Shown here: one piece after another, positions 23,036 to 32,736 of the stretch | How the letters are laid out: every line of letters starts with the position of its first letter | Position numbering within the stretch: position 1 is the stretch's first letter | Source: an uncultured Collinsella sp. | GTDB taxonomy: Bacteria; Actinomycetota; Coriobacteriia; Coriobacteriales; Coriobacteriaceae | Length of the DNA stretch: 64,000 bases | NCBI GenBank assembly: GCA_900541125.1 | Contig: UQIK01000010.1 | Span: 11,925 to 75,924, forward strand | Direction: 5' to 3' | Made by a program: the position numbers and the translations under genes | The notes under the pieces: generated by a model | Databases searched by the model: none | What the model was told of the DNA's origin: nothing | The model's input: only the letters and a program-made list of their open reading frames with translations

Positions 23036-26000
23036 CTAGTCATCATCACTAGCGCCCAGCTGTTGCAGCAGCATGAGTGCCGCGGCCACGGGGCCGGTGC
23101 CGTCGTTGGCATCGAGGCCGCGACCCAAGCCGCTGCCCGCACCGGCGCCCGCCTTGTAGGGCACCGACAGTTTGCGGCTCTTGGGGAAGTTCACCGCGCC
23201 ATAGCGGGTCTTTAGCTCAAAGGCCACCTTCTTGGGCACGTCGACGCCCAAAAACGTGATGCGACCGCCGCTGAGCGTGACGCTCTCGAGCCCCAAGCGC
23301 TCGCCGCGAATGCGGATTCGTGCGCGGTTGAACAGGTTGAGCCCCGCCAACGGCAACTCACCGTGCGCGGCCTCGGTCTCTTCCTGCACCCCATCGATGC
23401 TCTCCAGGTCCTCGGCCGCTGCGAGCTTACGGTACACGAGCACGCGCTGGTCCACCGCCGGCAGGTACTCCTCGGACAAGAAGTAGTCGGCCGGCAGGTT
23501 AATGCCCACGCTCGCCGCCTCCACGCCGGCATCGTCGTCGCCGCGCGCCTCGGCCACGGCCTGGCCCAGCATCTGCGTAAACAGGTCAAAGCCCACGCTC
23601 GACAGGTTGCCGTGCTGCTCGGCGCCCATAAGCGACCCGGCGCCGCGAATCTCCAGGTCGCGCATGGCGATGCGCATGCCGCTGCCCAGGTCCTGGAACT
23701 CGGAAAGTGCGGTCAGACGCGCCGTAGCCTCCTCGGTGAGCGGCAGCTCACCCGGGAACATAAAGTACGCGTATGCCTGCGTGGCCGAGCGGCCCACACG
23801 ACCCTTGAGCTGGTAGAGCTGCGCCAGACCCAGGCGTTGCGAATCCTCGATGATCAGCGTGTTGGCAGTCGCGTTGTCGATGCCGCTCTCAACGATGGTC
23901 GTGGCGATGAGCACGTCGATCTTTTTGGTCGCGAACTCGATCATCACGTCCTCGACCTCGCGCGGGCTCATCTTGCCGTGCGCCACGCCCACGCGCGCCT
24001 CGGGCGCGGCCTCGTGCACGCGCGCCACGGCGTCGTCGATGGTCTTGACGCGGTTGGACACGTAGTACACCTGACCGCCGCGGCCCACCTCCAGGCGAAT
24101 CGCCGCACTCACCACGTCGGGGTCGTACTCTCCCACGTGCACGATCACGGGGCGGCGCCCGGTCGGCGGCGTGGTGATCAGGCTCATGTCGCGCACGCCG
24201 CTCGTGGCCATCTGCATGGTTCGCGGAATCGGCGTTGCCGAAAGCGTGAGCACGTCAATCTGCTCACGCAGGTTCTTGAGCTGCTCCTTGTGCTGCACGC
24301 CAAAGCGCTGCTCCTCGTCGATGATCACCAGGCCCAGGTTCTTGGGGTTCACATCGGCCGAAAGCAGACGATGCGTGCCGATGAGCACATCGATCGTGCC
24401 CTCGGCAAATGCCTTGAGCGCGCGCTTTTGCTGTGCCGGCGTGCGGAAGCGGCTGAGCACTTCGACCTCGAGGCCAAACGGGGCAAAGCGCTCAAAGAAC
24501 GTCTCGTAGTGCTGCTGGGCCAGAATGGTCGTGGGGCAGAGCACCATGACTTGGCGGCCGGAGTCCACGCACTTAAACGCCGCGCGCAGGGCGACCTCGG
24601 TCTTGCCGAAACCCACGTCGCCGCACAGCAGGCGATCCATGGGCTTGGGCGCCTCCATGTCGGCCTTGATGTCGGCGATAGCCTCCAGCTGGTCGCGCGT
24701 CTCGTCGTAGGGAAAGCTCTCCTCCATCTCGATCTGCTCGGGCGTATCGGGCGGACAGGCGATACCGGTAATCGACGAGCGGCGCGTATATAAATCGACT
24801 AGGTCAAACGCCAGCTTTTTGGCGTTTTTGCGTGCCTTGTTGGTGGCACGCGTCCAGTCGGCAGTGTTAAGCCTGGTCAGGCGTGGCTTATCGCCGTCGG
24901 GGCCAACATAGCGCGTGATGCGGTCGACCTGCTCGAGCGGCACGTAGAGTTTGTCGCCGTCGGCATATTCCAGCAAAAAGTAGTCGCGCTCCTTGCCGCC
25001 CACTTCCTGGCGCGCGATCTCGCTAAAGAGCGCGATGCCGTGGGTAGCGTGCACCACGTAGTCGCCCGGCTTAAACGGGAAGGTGATCTGCGTAATGTCA
25101 ACCTTGCGGCGGCTGCGCGCGCGGTTGGCATCCATGCGGGCATTGAGGTCGGCGATCGAGAACACGGCCAGGTTGGCATCGGGCACCACCACGCCCTGCG
25201 GCAGGGCAGCGTCCACAAAGGTCACGCGCCCGCGCGAGATGGTGGGCACGGCGGCACCGGCGGCAGCCTGGGCGGCGCCCGCCTCGAGCGAGCGGGCGTT
25301 GAGCGCGTCGGCCTTGCGCTCGCGAATGGAAGCATGGGCCTCCTGGCGAACAGCACGGTCGGCAGAATCCGCCGCCGCCACGCGCACGCGCTCGCCAATG
25401 ACGCCGGCGTTTTCGGGCGCGGCCGTCAGCGACTCCTCAAAGGTAATGCCCTCGTCGCCAAAGGTGAACTCCATCGACTCGCGCGCACCGCGGTCGGGGA
25501 TGGCAAACACGCAGGCGTAGCGCTTGCCCACGACTTCCTGAATGCGCGTCATAAAGCGATTGTCCGAGCCCGCAATGGCCGGCTGCTCAATCTTGAGCTC
25601 TGCCGTAACCGCGCCGCCGGCACGAATCAGACTCACGTAGTTCAAACGCTGCTGGGCACCAAAATCGAGCTGCTGAGCACGTACATACAGGCCATCCAGT
25701 CGGTCAATCCCCGCCTCGCCGGCACGGGCCTCGATATCCTCGTAGGCGCGCAGACAGTCGTCGAACAGCGAACGCGGCTCGGACAAAACCACGAGCGCCT
25801 TGCCGCTCACGTGTGCCAGCGGACTTACGGTCTGGCCGTACATCACCGGCAAAAAGCGGTCGAGCTCGGGCGTGACGATGCGTGCATCCACCATCTCGAG
25901 CAGCGCCGCCAGTTTGCTATCGTCCTGGCTGGCGCGATAGAGCGCCACATGCATGTTGTGGACCGCCTCGTCGGTGAGCGCCAGCTCGCGGCACGGGAAG

Positions 26001-26668
26001 ATCTCGATACTATCCTCGTTGCCGATGGTCTGCCCCGTTGAGCTCACCATACGGCGGATGCGATCGATCTCGTCGCCAAAAAACTCGATGCGCACGGGCG
26101 CCTTTTCCTGTGCGGGGAACACCTCGACGGTGTCGCCGTGCACGCGGAACAGGCCGGGCGCGTCGGCGGCGCCGGCATTGGTGTAGCCCATGCCCACCAG
26201 ACGCTGCGGCACCTCGTCAAAAGGAATCTCCTCGCCCACTGCAAAGGTCGTGGACTCCCAGTAGCGGCTCTCGACTGGCGGCACGCAGCGCAGCAACGCG
26301 CGAGCCGAGGCAACCATGATGCAGTTGTCCCCGCGCACGATGCGTCCCAGGGCCTCGCAGCGCTGCGCTACCACGGCGTCGTCGGGCGCCTGCTCGCGCC
26401 ACGGATAATCCTTGCGCTCAGGAAAACGGCACACATGCGCCAGGCCCACGTAGGCGGCAAGGCTACGAGCGGCGCGATCAGCCGCATCCTCGCCACTCAC
26501 AACGTAGACCGTCGGGCGCGGGCGGCGCGCAAACTGAGCGGCTGCCATAAGCGTGCGACCCGACTGCGACACGGCCAGCGTCACGTCCTCGCCGGCATCG
26601 AGTCCGGCCTCGACGGTCTGCAGCGCCTCGGCAGTGTAGAGCTGCGCGGCTATACGGTGAATGAGCAT
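23036..26668 (-). CDS. mfd: Transcription-repair coupling factor Mfd
   Basis: This 1210-residue Mfd removes stalled RNA polymerase and recruits UvrA. Domains in order: UvrB-homology region, RNA-polymerase interaction domain (FKPGDYVVHATHG near 530), RecG-type translocase with Walker A GDVGFGKTE near 685 and DEEQR near 784, and a C-terminal TRCF domain. Length is normal. ATG 26668 has GGAGGAA upstream and is preferred to an earlier one at 26695 inside the nth terminator. Confidence 0.96.
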   Translation of the reverse strand: MLIHRIAAQLYTAEALQTVEAGLDAGEDVTLAVSQSGRTLMAAAQFARRPRPTVYVVSGEDAADRAARSLAAYVGLAHVCRFPERKDYPWREQAPDDAVVAQRCEALGRIVRGDNCIMVASARALLRCVPPVESRYWESTTFAVGEEIPFDEVPQRLVGMGYTNAGAADAPGLFRVHGDTVEVFPAQEKAPVRIEFFGDEIDRIRRMVSSTGQTIGNEDSIEIFPCRELALTDEAVHNMHVALYRASQDDSKLAALLEMVDARIVTPELDRFLPVMYGQTVSPLAHVSGKALVVLSEPRSLFDDCLRAYEDIEARAGEAGIDRLDGLYVRAQQLDFGAQQRLNYVSLIRAGGAVTAELKIEQPAIAGSDNRFMTRIQEVVGKRYACVFAIPDRGARESMEFTFGDEGITFEESLTAAPENAGVIGERVRVAAADSADRAVRQEAHASIRERKADALNARSLEAGAAQAAAGAAVPTISRGRVTFVDAALPQGVVVPDANLAVFSIADLNARMDANRARSRRKVDITQITFPFKPGDYVVHATHGIALFSEIARQEVGGKERDYFLLEYADGDKLYVPLEQVDRITRYVGPDGDKPRLTRLNTADWTRATNKARKNAKKLAFDLVDLYTRRSSITGIACPPDTPEQIEMEESFPYDETRDQLEAIADIKADMEAPKPMDRLLCGDVGFGKTEVALRAAFKCVDSGRQVMVLCPTTILAQQHYETFFERFAPFGLEVEVLSRFRTPAQQKRALKAFAEGTIDVLIGTHRLLSADVNPKNLGLVIIDEEQRFGVQHKEQLKNLREQIDVLTLSATPIPRTMQMATSGVRDMSLITTPPTGRRPVIVHVGEYDPDVVSAAIRLEVGRGGQVYYVSNRVKTIDDAVARVHEAAPEARVGVAHGKMSPREVEDVMIEFATKKIDVLIATTIVESGIDNATANTLIIEDSQRLGLAQLYQLKGRVGRSATQAYAYFMFPGELPLTEEATARLTALSEFQDLGSGMRIAMRDLEIRGAGSLMGAEQHGNLSSVGFDLFTQMLGQAVAEARGDDDAGVEAASVGINLPADYFLSEEYLPAVDQRVLVYRKLAAAEDLESIDGVQEETEAAHGELPLAGLNLFNRARIRIRGERLGLESVTLSGGRITFLGVDVPKKVAFELKTRYGAVNFPKSRKLSVPYKAGAGAGSGLGRGLDANDGTGPVAAALMLLQQLGASDDD

Positions 26669-26693
26669 GCTGTTCCTCCGGCATCGCAACGCC

Positions 26694-26721
26694 AAAAGCC
26701 CGCCGGGGCAAGCTCGGCGGG
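26694..26721 (-). terminator. Terminator after nth
   Basis: On the minus strand CCCGCCG pairs with CGGCGGG and is followed by CTTTTGG. It separates nth from mfd. Confidence 0.75.
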
Positions 26722-26825
26722 TCGTACGTCAAATACATTGTCTGTCATGGTAGCGCATGGAGAGGACTCCGGCTCAAGGGCAAACCCAGCCCCGCAAAAA
26801 ACGCCAGACGAAGATGCGTTCCGCC

Positions 26826-27491
26826 CTATCCCGCTACGCGCACGCTGGGGCACAAATCTGCCAGCGGACACTCGTCACACTTGGGTTTGCGGGCGTCGCA
26901 GATCTCGCGACCGAAGGTGATCCACTGATGGTTGACCGACTCCCAATACTCGTGCGGCAAAATCTTGAGCAGATCCTGCTCGGTCTTGAGCGGCTCCTTG
27001 GCATGCGTCTTAGGACTCAGCATCAGGCGGTGCGCAATGCGGTTGACGTGTGTGTCCACCGCAATACCCTCCACGATGCCATACCCCACGTTGAGCACGA
27101 TGTTTGCCGTCTTGCGTCCCACGCCCGGCAGCTTCACGAGTTCCTTCATGTCGGCCGGCACCTCGCCGCCATAGTCGGCGACGATCATCTGCGCGGCCTC
27201 GACGGCATGCTTGGCTTTGCTCTTGTAGAAGCCGAGTGACTTGATAGTGTCTGCCACGTCAGCCACGCTCGCCCCAGCCATGGCCTCGGGTGTGGGCCAC
27301 TGGGCAAACAGCCGCGGCGTCACTTTGTTGACCTGTGCATCGGTCGTTTGCGCCGAAAGCAGCACCGCGATCAGCAGGCGGAAGGGATTCTCGTGGTCCA
27401 AAAAGCACTCGACCGGGCCATAGCGACGGTCGAGGCGCTCACACACCTCGATGGCGCGCTCGCGCTTGGTGGCATTGGTCTCGCGTGGCAT
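26826..27491 (-). CDS. nth: Endonuclease III
   Basis: This 221-residue base-excision repair glycosylase/AP lyase acts on oxidised pyrimidines. The helix-hairpin-helix LPGVGRKTAN carries catalytic Lys127, VDTHVNR has Asp146, and the C-terminal 4Fe-4S cluster cysteines are at 198, 205, 208 and 214 (C-x6-C-x2-C-x5-C). ATG 27491 follows AAGGAG at good spacing; an earlier ATG (27515) is less likely. Confidence 0.95.
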   Translation of the reverse strand: MPRETNATKRERAIEVCERLDRRYGPVECFLDHENPFRLLIAVLLSAQTTDAQVNKVTPRLFAQWPTPEAMAGASVADVADTIKSLGFYKSKAKHAVEAAQMIVADYGGEVPADMKELVKLPGVGRKTANIVLNVGYGIVEGIAVDTHVNRIAHRLMLSPKTHAKEPLKTEQDLLKILPHEYWESVNHQWITFGREICDARKPKCDECPLADLCPSVRVAG

Positions 27492-27554
27492 AACGACTCC
27501 TTGGCTCAACGGCACAATAAACTAATGGGCACAATTGTCCCACGTCCGAGACGC

Positions 27555-29357
27555 TTACGCCTCCAAGAATGCGCCGGTCTGACGGCTCCACAGGCTCGCG
27601 TACTCACCACCCGCCTCGACGAGCTGCGCATGCGTGCCGTCCTCGACGATCTCGCCATCGGCCAGCACCACGATGCGGTCGAGCGCCGCCACGGTGGACA
27701 GGCGATGTGCCACTACAATGGAGGTGCGGCCGCGCATCAGGTTCTCGAGCGCCTCCTGCACCAACGCCTCGGACTCGCTGTCGAGGGCAGAGGTCGCCTC
27801 GTCGAGCACCAGAATCGGCGCGTCGGTTAGGATGGCGCGAGCGATAGCCACGCGCTGACGCTGGCCACCCGAGAGCTTGACGCCGCGCTCGCCCACCATG
27901 GTGTCAAAGCCACGAGGCAAGCGGTCGATAAACTCGGTCGCATTAGCCAAGCGAGCCGCCTCGCGAATCTGCTCGTCGGTGGCGTCGGGGCGGCCGTAGG
28001 CGATATTCTCGCGAATGGAGCGATGGAACAGCAGCGCCTCCTGCGGCACGTAGGCAACCTGGCGGCGCAGGCTCTGCTGCGTGCAGCGCGAGACATCCTG
28101 ACCGTCCACGAGCACGCGGCCGCCCTGAACATCGTCCAGGCGCAGCAGCAGCTTGGTGAGCGTCGTCTTACCCGAGCCCGATTTGCCCACCAGGCCCACG
28201 CGCTGGCCCGCCGCAACATGAAGTGTCAGGTCATCGAACACGCTCTCGCCCGCCGCAGCGTCACGGTACGCAAAGCTCAGGTGCTCAAAATCAATCGCGC
28301 CCTCGGTCACTTTAAGCTCGGGAGCGTTCTCGTCGTCTGCCACCAGACGCGGCTCGTCCAGCACGCGCGTCATCTCGGCCGCATCGCCGAGCGCGCGGTT
28401 GATGCGCTGCATCATGGAGCTTACGTAGTTCAGGCGCATGGTGAGGTTATAGGTGTAGGTAAAGATCATGACGAGCGAGCCGGCCGAGATGCCAAACCAC
28501 ACGTTGCCGCCCGCCACGAACACACTCACCACGGCCATAGTGATGACGATAAGACCCGAGGTCGTAAAGTTGCGCTGCATCATGGCGTGCATCGAGACCG
28601 TCTCGGCATCGCGCGCGGCACGATCGGCGACGTCGAACAGATCGCGTTCAAAGTCCTCGCGCCCGCAGGTCTTGACGGCCAAGATGTTCGTGACCGCATC
28701 GGACAGCACGCCCGAGAGCTTGTTCTGCGCGGCGGACGTCGCGGCCGAAAGCGGCATGATGCGCTTGTACATAAGCCAGACAAACGCGATGTAGACGACC
28801 ATGATGCACACCAGGATCACGGTAAACGTCGGCACCACCGGGGCGAGTGCGGCCACGGTGCAGACAACCGAGGTGATAGTGGGAATGAGCGAATACACCG
28901 TCACGTCCACCAGTCCTGTGTAGCCGCTCATAAAACGACTCGTCTGGCTCACGAGCGATCCGCCAAAGCGGCTGGTATGGAATGTCATGGATTGGTTGGA
29001 GAGCGTGTCGAAGCATAGACGCGCCAGGTGATAGTTGCCTGCAATCTCGAGCTTGTAGACGGTGTAGTCCTGTAGCTTGGAGAGGATCTGACCCACCAGG
29101 TTAACGAGTACGAGCGCCAGGATATAGGGGCCGAAGACCTCAAACACCTGGTCACCCGCCACGGGACCGGCTTGAACGCGGTCGACAATGAGGGCCATCA
29201 CATAGGTATTGGCAAACGTCAGCAAAAAGATGTAGCCCGCCGACGAGAACACCGAGAGAAAGACAATCAGCGGCTGCGTGCGCGTGACACCCCAAAACCG
29301 CTGCAGCGTGCGGCGCACGGTGGAGCGGCTGAGCGGGCTGGTGCTTCTCTGAGACAT
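27555..29357 (-). CDS. ABC exporter, fused membrane and ATPase domains
   Basis: This 600-residue half-transporter (type IV exporter, MsbA/multidrug-like) has six membrane helices in residues 35-330. The nucleotide-binding domain shows Walker A GLVGKSGSGKTT (about 390), signature LSGGQRQR (about 495) and Walker B ILVLDEATSALD (about 518). It must form a dimer with itself or a partner; no second half-transporter is adjacent. ATG 29357 has AAAGGAAG upstream. Substrate unknown. Confidence 0.93.
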   Translation of the reverse strand: MSQRSTSPLSRSTVRRTLQRFWGVTRTQPLIVFLSVFSSAGYIFLLTFANTYVMALIVDRVQAGPVAGDQVFEVFGPYILALVLVNLVGQILSKLQDYTVYKLEIAGNYHLARLCFDTLSNQSMTFHTSRFGGSLVSQTSRFMSGYTGLVDVTVYSLIPTITSVVCTVAALAPVVPTFTVILVCIMVVYIAFVWLMYKRIMPLSAATSAAQNKLSGVLSDAVTNILAVKTCGREDFERDLFDVADRAARDAETVSMHAMMQRNFTTSGLIVITMAVVSVFVAGGNVWFGISAGSLVMIFTYTYNLTMRLNYVSSMMQRINRALGDAAEMTRVLDEPRLVADDENAPELKVTEGAIDFEHLSFAYRDAAAGESVFDDLTLHVAAGQRVGLVGKSGSGKTTLTKLLLRLDDVQGGRVLVDGQDVSRCTQQSLRRQVAYVPQEALLFHRSIRENIAYGRPDATDEQIREAARLANATEFIDRLPRGFDTMVGERGVKLSGGQRQRVAIARAILTDAPILVLDEATSALDSESEALVQEALENLMRGRTSIVVAHRLSTVAALDRIVVLADGEIVEDGTHAQLVEAGGEYASLWSRQTGAFLEA

Positions 29358-29484
29358 GGGCTTCCTTTCGCGTCTGATAGGGCGAAACGCCATTGTTGCA
29401 CACTAAAGCGCACTTCAGGCAAGCGCGATGCGAAAAGCAGCGGGGCACCCGCGTTTACGCCGGTGCCCCACCGTCTTGTTGCAA

Positions 29485-30840
29485 TTAGTCCTCGTCTTCT
29501 TGGTCTGCGAGAAGGCTTGCGGACGTGAGTCCCAAGATTTCATCGGCTTGGTCGGCATCTTCCAGCGCGTCGATGTCCTTGAGCTTGCGCTCCATAACGT
29601 TGGTGCGCGTGGTGATGATGCCCTCGACCGTTTTGCCCGCGGTCTCGATCTGCTGCTGGGCGCGGCGCAGCGCCTTTTGATAGCGCGGCAGCTCGGCCTT
29701 GACAGCGGAGAGCACGCGCAGCACGTCATCGGTGCGTTTTTGCAGCTTAAACGTTTGGTAACTCATCTGCAAGCTGTTGAGAATGGCCGCCATGGTGCTA
29801 GGGCCGGCAACGTTGACGTGATAGTCGCGGCCCAGGGTCTCGATAAGCCCGGGGCAGCTGACGATCTCAGCGTACAGCCCCTCAAACGGCACGAACATGA
29901 GGCCAAAGTTGGTCGTTGCCGGCACACTCAGGTACTTTTCGCAGATGTCCTTAGCCTCGCGCTTCACCATCATATCGAGCGTCTTGCGTGCGGCGGCGAC
30001 GGCCTCAGCATCGCCCGACTCCTGTGCGTCGAGCAAGTGCTCGTACGCGTCGCCCGGAAACTTGGAGTCAATCGGCAGCAGCACGGGGTCGCCCTCGTCC
30101 ACTGGCAGCTTGACGGCAAACTCAACGCGCTCCGAGGCGCCGGGCTTGGTGGCGACGTTTTCCAGATACTGGTCGGGTGTAAGGATGTCCGCCAGAATTG
30201 CACCCAGCTGTACCTCGCCCAAAATGCCACGCGCCTTCACGTTGCCCAGCACGCGCTTAAGGTCGCCCACGCCGGTGGCGATGGACTGCATGTCGCCCAG
30301 GCCCTTGTACACGGCCTCGAGCTGGTCGCTCACCTGCTTAAACGATGCTGACAGTCGGTCGTTGAGCGTGCGAGAGAGCTTCTCGTCCACCGTCGCACGC
30401 ATTTGATCGAGCTGCACGTTGTTGTCCTTGCGGATGGCGCCCAGCTGAGCATCGACCGTCTCGCGCACCTTGTCCAGGCGGTGCTCGATGCCCTCGCGGT
30501 TGGCACCGAGCTGTTGGGCCGTCTCGCGGCGCAGGTCATCCATCCGGTCACCAGCTTGCGAAAACTCACGTGCGATGGTCAGGTAACGTTGCTGCTCCAC
30601 GGCCGCATCTGTCGTCTGCTGCTGCGCGATGGCATTGGCCGTGCGACGGGTTTCGGCCAGCGCGACGTTCAGGGCATCGAGCGCGTTGTTGGCCTGCTCG
30701 AGTGCTGCCAGCGTTTCCGCGCTACTGTCGCCACGCTCCCGCAGCTCGGCACGCAGGCTCTTGAGCTGGAGGGCGCAGGTCACAGCAACCCCCACCGCCA
30801 CCAAGGCGATCACAACAAGCACAATATCAATAGCAGACAT
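29485..30840 (-). CDS. rmuC: RmuC-family DNA recombination protein
   Basis: This 451-residue protein has an N-terminal membrane helix (IDIVLVVIALVAVGVAVTCAL), a coiled-coil region (about 25-200) and the RmuC core (KRVLGNVKARGILGEVQLGAILADIL and PIDSKFPGDAYEHLL). RmuC proteins limit rearrangement at inverted repeats and have a PD-(D/E)XK-like fold. That is notable here given the many long inverted repeats in this window. GGCGGAG precedes ATG 30840. Confidence 0.9.
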   Translation of the reverse strand: MSAIDIVLVVIALVAVGVAVTCALQLKSLRAELRERGDSSAETLAALEQANNALDALNVALAETRRTANAIAQQQTTDAAVEQQRYLTIAREFSQAGDRMDDLRRETAQQLGANREGIEHRLDKVRETVDAQLGAIRKDNNVQLDQMRATVDEKLSRTLNDRLSASFKQVSDQLEAVYKGLGDMQSIATGVGDLKRVLGNVKARGILGEVQLGAILADILTPDQYLENVATKPGASERVEFAVKLPVDEGDPVLLPIDSKFPGDAYEHLLDAQESGDAEAVAAARKTLDMMVKREAKDICEKYLSVPATTNFGLMFVPFEGLYAEIVSCPGLIETLGRDYHVNVAGPSTMAAILNSLQMSYQTFKLQKRTDDVLRVLSAVKAELPRYQKALRRAQQQIETAGKTVEGIITTRTNVMERKLKDIDALEDADQADEILGLTSASLLADQEDED

Positions 30841-30964
30841 AAACTCCGCCCAACAAACCCAATCGATTATCAATCAAAACCGCGATCAATCTTACCCCGC
30901 CACACACACGGATCACTCACTGCCTTGCAGACAAATTTCTCTTAGAGCCGCGGACGCTAAAACG

Positions 30965-31399
30965 CTAGCTCTCCCAGCCGGCGCGGATGGTTATTATGAC
31001 GTCACCTAGGCGCTGGCCCAGGGCCGCTAGATGTTGGAGCACCTCGTTGGGCGATGCGCCGTTGAGGATGCACGTGAGGGCATACGACGCCAGAAAGATG
31101 GCCACAAGCCCTAACGGGATGAGCACGATCATCGCCAAGGTGCGCAGGCGCTGGCCCATGCGGCGACGACGCGCACGATGCTTGTCGAACGCGAGCTCCT
31201 GCGCATATGAATCTTGCTGTACGGAATAGGCCTCTGGTGCCGATTCGCACCCGGGCACAGCTGCAGGTACAGCAGCGGGTACGACATTTTGCGCAAAGGG
31301 CTGGACTGCCGCCCCTTGCATTTGCATCTCCATGAGTCGTTGCTGCTGACGCAGCATGCGCTCAGCTTGTTGCTGCGGAGTCTCAAGAAACAGATCCAT
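30965..31399 (-). CDS. Small single-span membrane protein, unknown
   Basis: This 144-residue protein was not recognised as a known family. It has a Gln/Met-rich N-terminus (residues 8-40, with short coiled-coil potential), a basic patch (KHRARRRRMGQRLR), one membrane helix (TLAMIVLIPLGLVAIFLASYALTCIL) and a short C-terminal helix. ATG 31399 has GGAGG 5 bases upstream. A longer reading frame upstream of it has no ribosome site and odd composition. Confidence 0.65.
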   Translation of the reverse strand: MDLFLETPQQQAERMLRQQQRLMEMQMQGAAVQPFAQNVVPAAVPAAVPGCESAPEAYSVQQDSYAQELAFDKHRARRRRMGQRLRTLAMIVLIPLGLVAIFLASYALTCILNGASPNEVLQHLAALGQRLGDVIITIRAGWES

Positions 31400-31644
31400 G
31401 CTGGCCTCCAAAATCGGAGCATTCGACGCTTGCGCCCAGCATCCCGCACCGCCATGACCGCGACAACGCAATCGCCGGCAATAGCCACAAAGTTTCTTTT
31501 GCTCAAAAGCTGTCGAAAAGCTCAACAACTCCCCTACCAGCACTTTCTCTGAGCTTTTTTCGCCAGCAATCTTTTGGCCTTCCACCCTTACGCCAACTGA
31601 CCAAAATCTAACCAAAAGCTTGACGAAAATTGTGGAGACCGGGA

Positions 31645-31815
31645 CCCCACACAAAAAGTGCCGCCCCAAAGGGGCGGCACACAAACTTATTATCAGCTTT
31701 TCTGTAACGAGCATGCGACGACTCAACGCCGGGGCGCAGGGCGGGGAAACCTTTGCCTCGCGCGACCCTGCGAAGCCGTGAGCGAGAGGGGAAGGTTTCC
31801 CCGCCCTGCGCCCCG
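31645..31815 (-). ncRNA. 3' UTR element Y, copy 1 (variable stem, conserved apex) with terminator
   Basis: A perfect 24-bp stem (31730-31753 with 31792-31815) encloses a conserved apex containing CGACCCTGCGAAGCCGTGAG. Conserved bases CTTATTATCAGCTTTTC and AACGAGCA follow toward a hairpin GTGCCGCCCC/GGGGCGGCAC (31658-31680) with five T on the minus strand. On that strand the order is gene stop, long stem, conserved linker, terminator. Copy 2 at 32545-32715 has the same parts with a different stem sequence. Nothing else was recognised in the gap 31400-31832. Confidence 0.65.
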
Positions 31816-31832
31816 TGGTCGGTGAGAACAGA

Positions 31833-32465
31833 CTACATGCCCGCGAGACCGCGGGCGGCGGTGGCGCACAGAAACGCCAAGGCTAGAATCACGAGCGAGC
31901 CCGCAATATCGGCCACCACGCCCGCAAAGCGACGCTCAAACAACCAGCTCTCGAAGTGCGGGGCAACGTTGCGCCAAACACGCCACAGCAAGATGCCCAT
32001 ACCGATGACGCCCGGGATATTGAGCAGTAGGATCTCGGAGCACAAAAGACCGATCAGGTTACCGGCGGCAAAGCCCGCATCACCCTCGCAGTATTTGCGG
32101 TAGACCATATACAGCATGTACGCCACAAACGGCTGCAAGCACGCAGAAATAAACGAGACCACCATCGAGGGGTCCTGCGAAAAGACCTCGGTGAGTTTAT
32201 CGACACTCGTGGCGTCCTTCGAAGCCAAGAATAAACCGATAACCACAAGGGGCACCACGCCCAAAATTACCTCGACCAGAGTAAACAACTTGGCAGTCAA
32301 ATCCTCACTAGCCGAATTCAAATGAGGCGCCCACTCAGGATGAGCATGCGCGCCGACTTTCTTGTCCTTCTCAGCACGATCGGCCTTTTTACCCTCGGCA
32401 ACCCGACGACCAGGATCCTTGCGAGTTCCCGCCGCAGCAACCCGAGCCCGAGACTTCTTACCCAT
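31833..32465 (-). CDS. Hypothetical membrane protein with basic N-terminus
   Basis: This 210-residue protein was not recognised. The first 45 residues are rich in Lys/Arg (GKKSRARVAAAGTRKDPGRR), followed by about four membrane helices (LFTLVEVILGVVPLVVIGLF; MVVSFISACLQPFVAYMLYMV; LIGLLCSEILLLNIPGVIGM; DIAGSLVILALAFLC). ATG 32465 has GAGGTG upstream. It is flanked on both sides by copies of element Y. Confidence 0.7.
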   Translation of the reverse strand: MGKKSRARVAAAGTRKDPGRRVAEGKKADRAEKDKKVGAHAHPEWAPHLNSASEDLTAKLFTLVEVILGVVPLVVIGLFLASKDATSVDKLTEVFSQDPSMVVSFISACLQPFVAYMLYMVYRKYCEGDAGFAAGNLIGLLCSEILLLNIPGVIGMGILLWRVWRNVAPHFESWLFERRFAGVVADIAGSLVILALAFLCATAARGLAGM

Positions 32466-32544
32466 AACCAACACCTCACAAGAGGAAACGAATAGCCAAC
32501 GCTACCCAGTGTACCCTCTAAGCAACGTCACCGCCCCAACCGGC

Positions 32545-32715
32545 CCCCACAAAAACGTGCCGCCCCATAAGGGGCGGCACGCAAACTTCTTATCAGCTTT
32601 TCAGGAACGAGCACGCGGCGACCCGAAGCGGGCCGGGAGGGCCGGACTACCTTCCCTCAACGCGACCCTGCGAAGCCGTGAGCGAGGAGGGAAGGTAGTC
32701 CGGCCCTCCCGGCCC
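32545..32715 (-). ncRNA. 3' UTR element Y, copy 2
   Basis: A perfect 29-bp stem (32630-32658 with 32687-32715) encloses the same conserved apex as copy 1. It is followed by CTTCTTATCAGCTTTTC, AACGAGCA and the hairpin GTGCCGCCCC/GGGGCGGCAC (32557-32580) with five T on the minus strand. The stem sequence is unrelated to that of copy 1. It lies 21 bases after the rubrerythrin stop, so it would be the 3' UTR of that gene. Confidence 0.65.
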
Positions 32716-32736
32716 AGCTCACACTAGCATCACGCG

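Noticed and set aside
31399..31726. Longer N-terminus for the small membrane protein ending at 30965
   Set aside because: The extra part has Cys/Arg-rich shadow-like sequence and runs into element Y; GGAGG marks the start at 31399.
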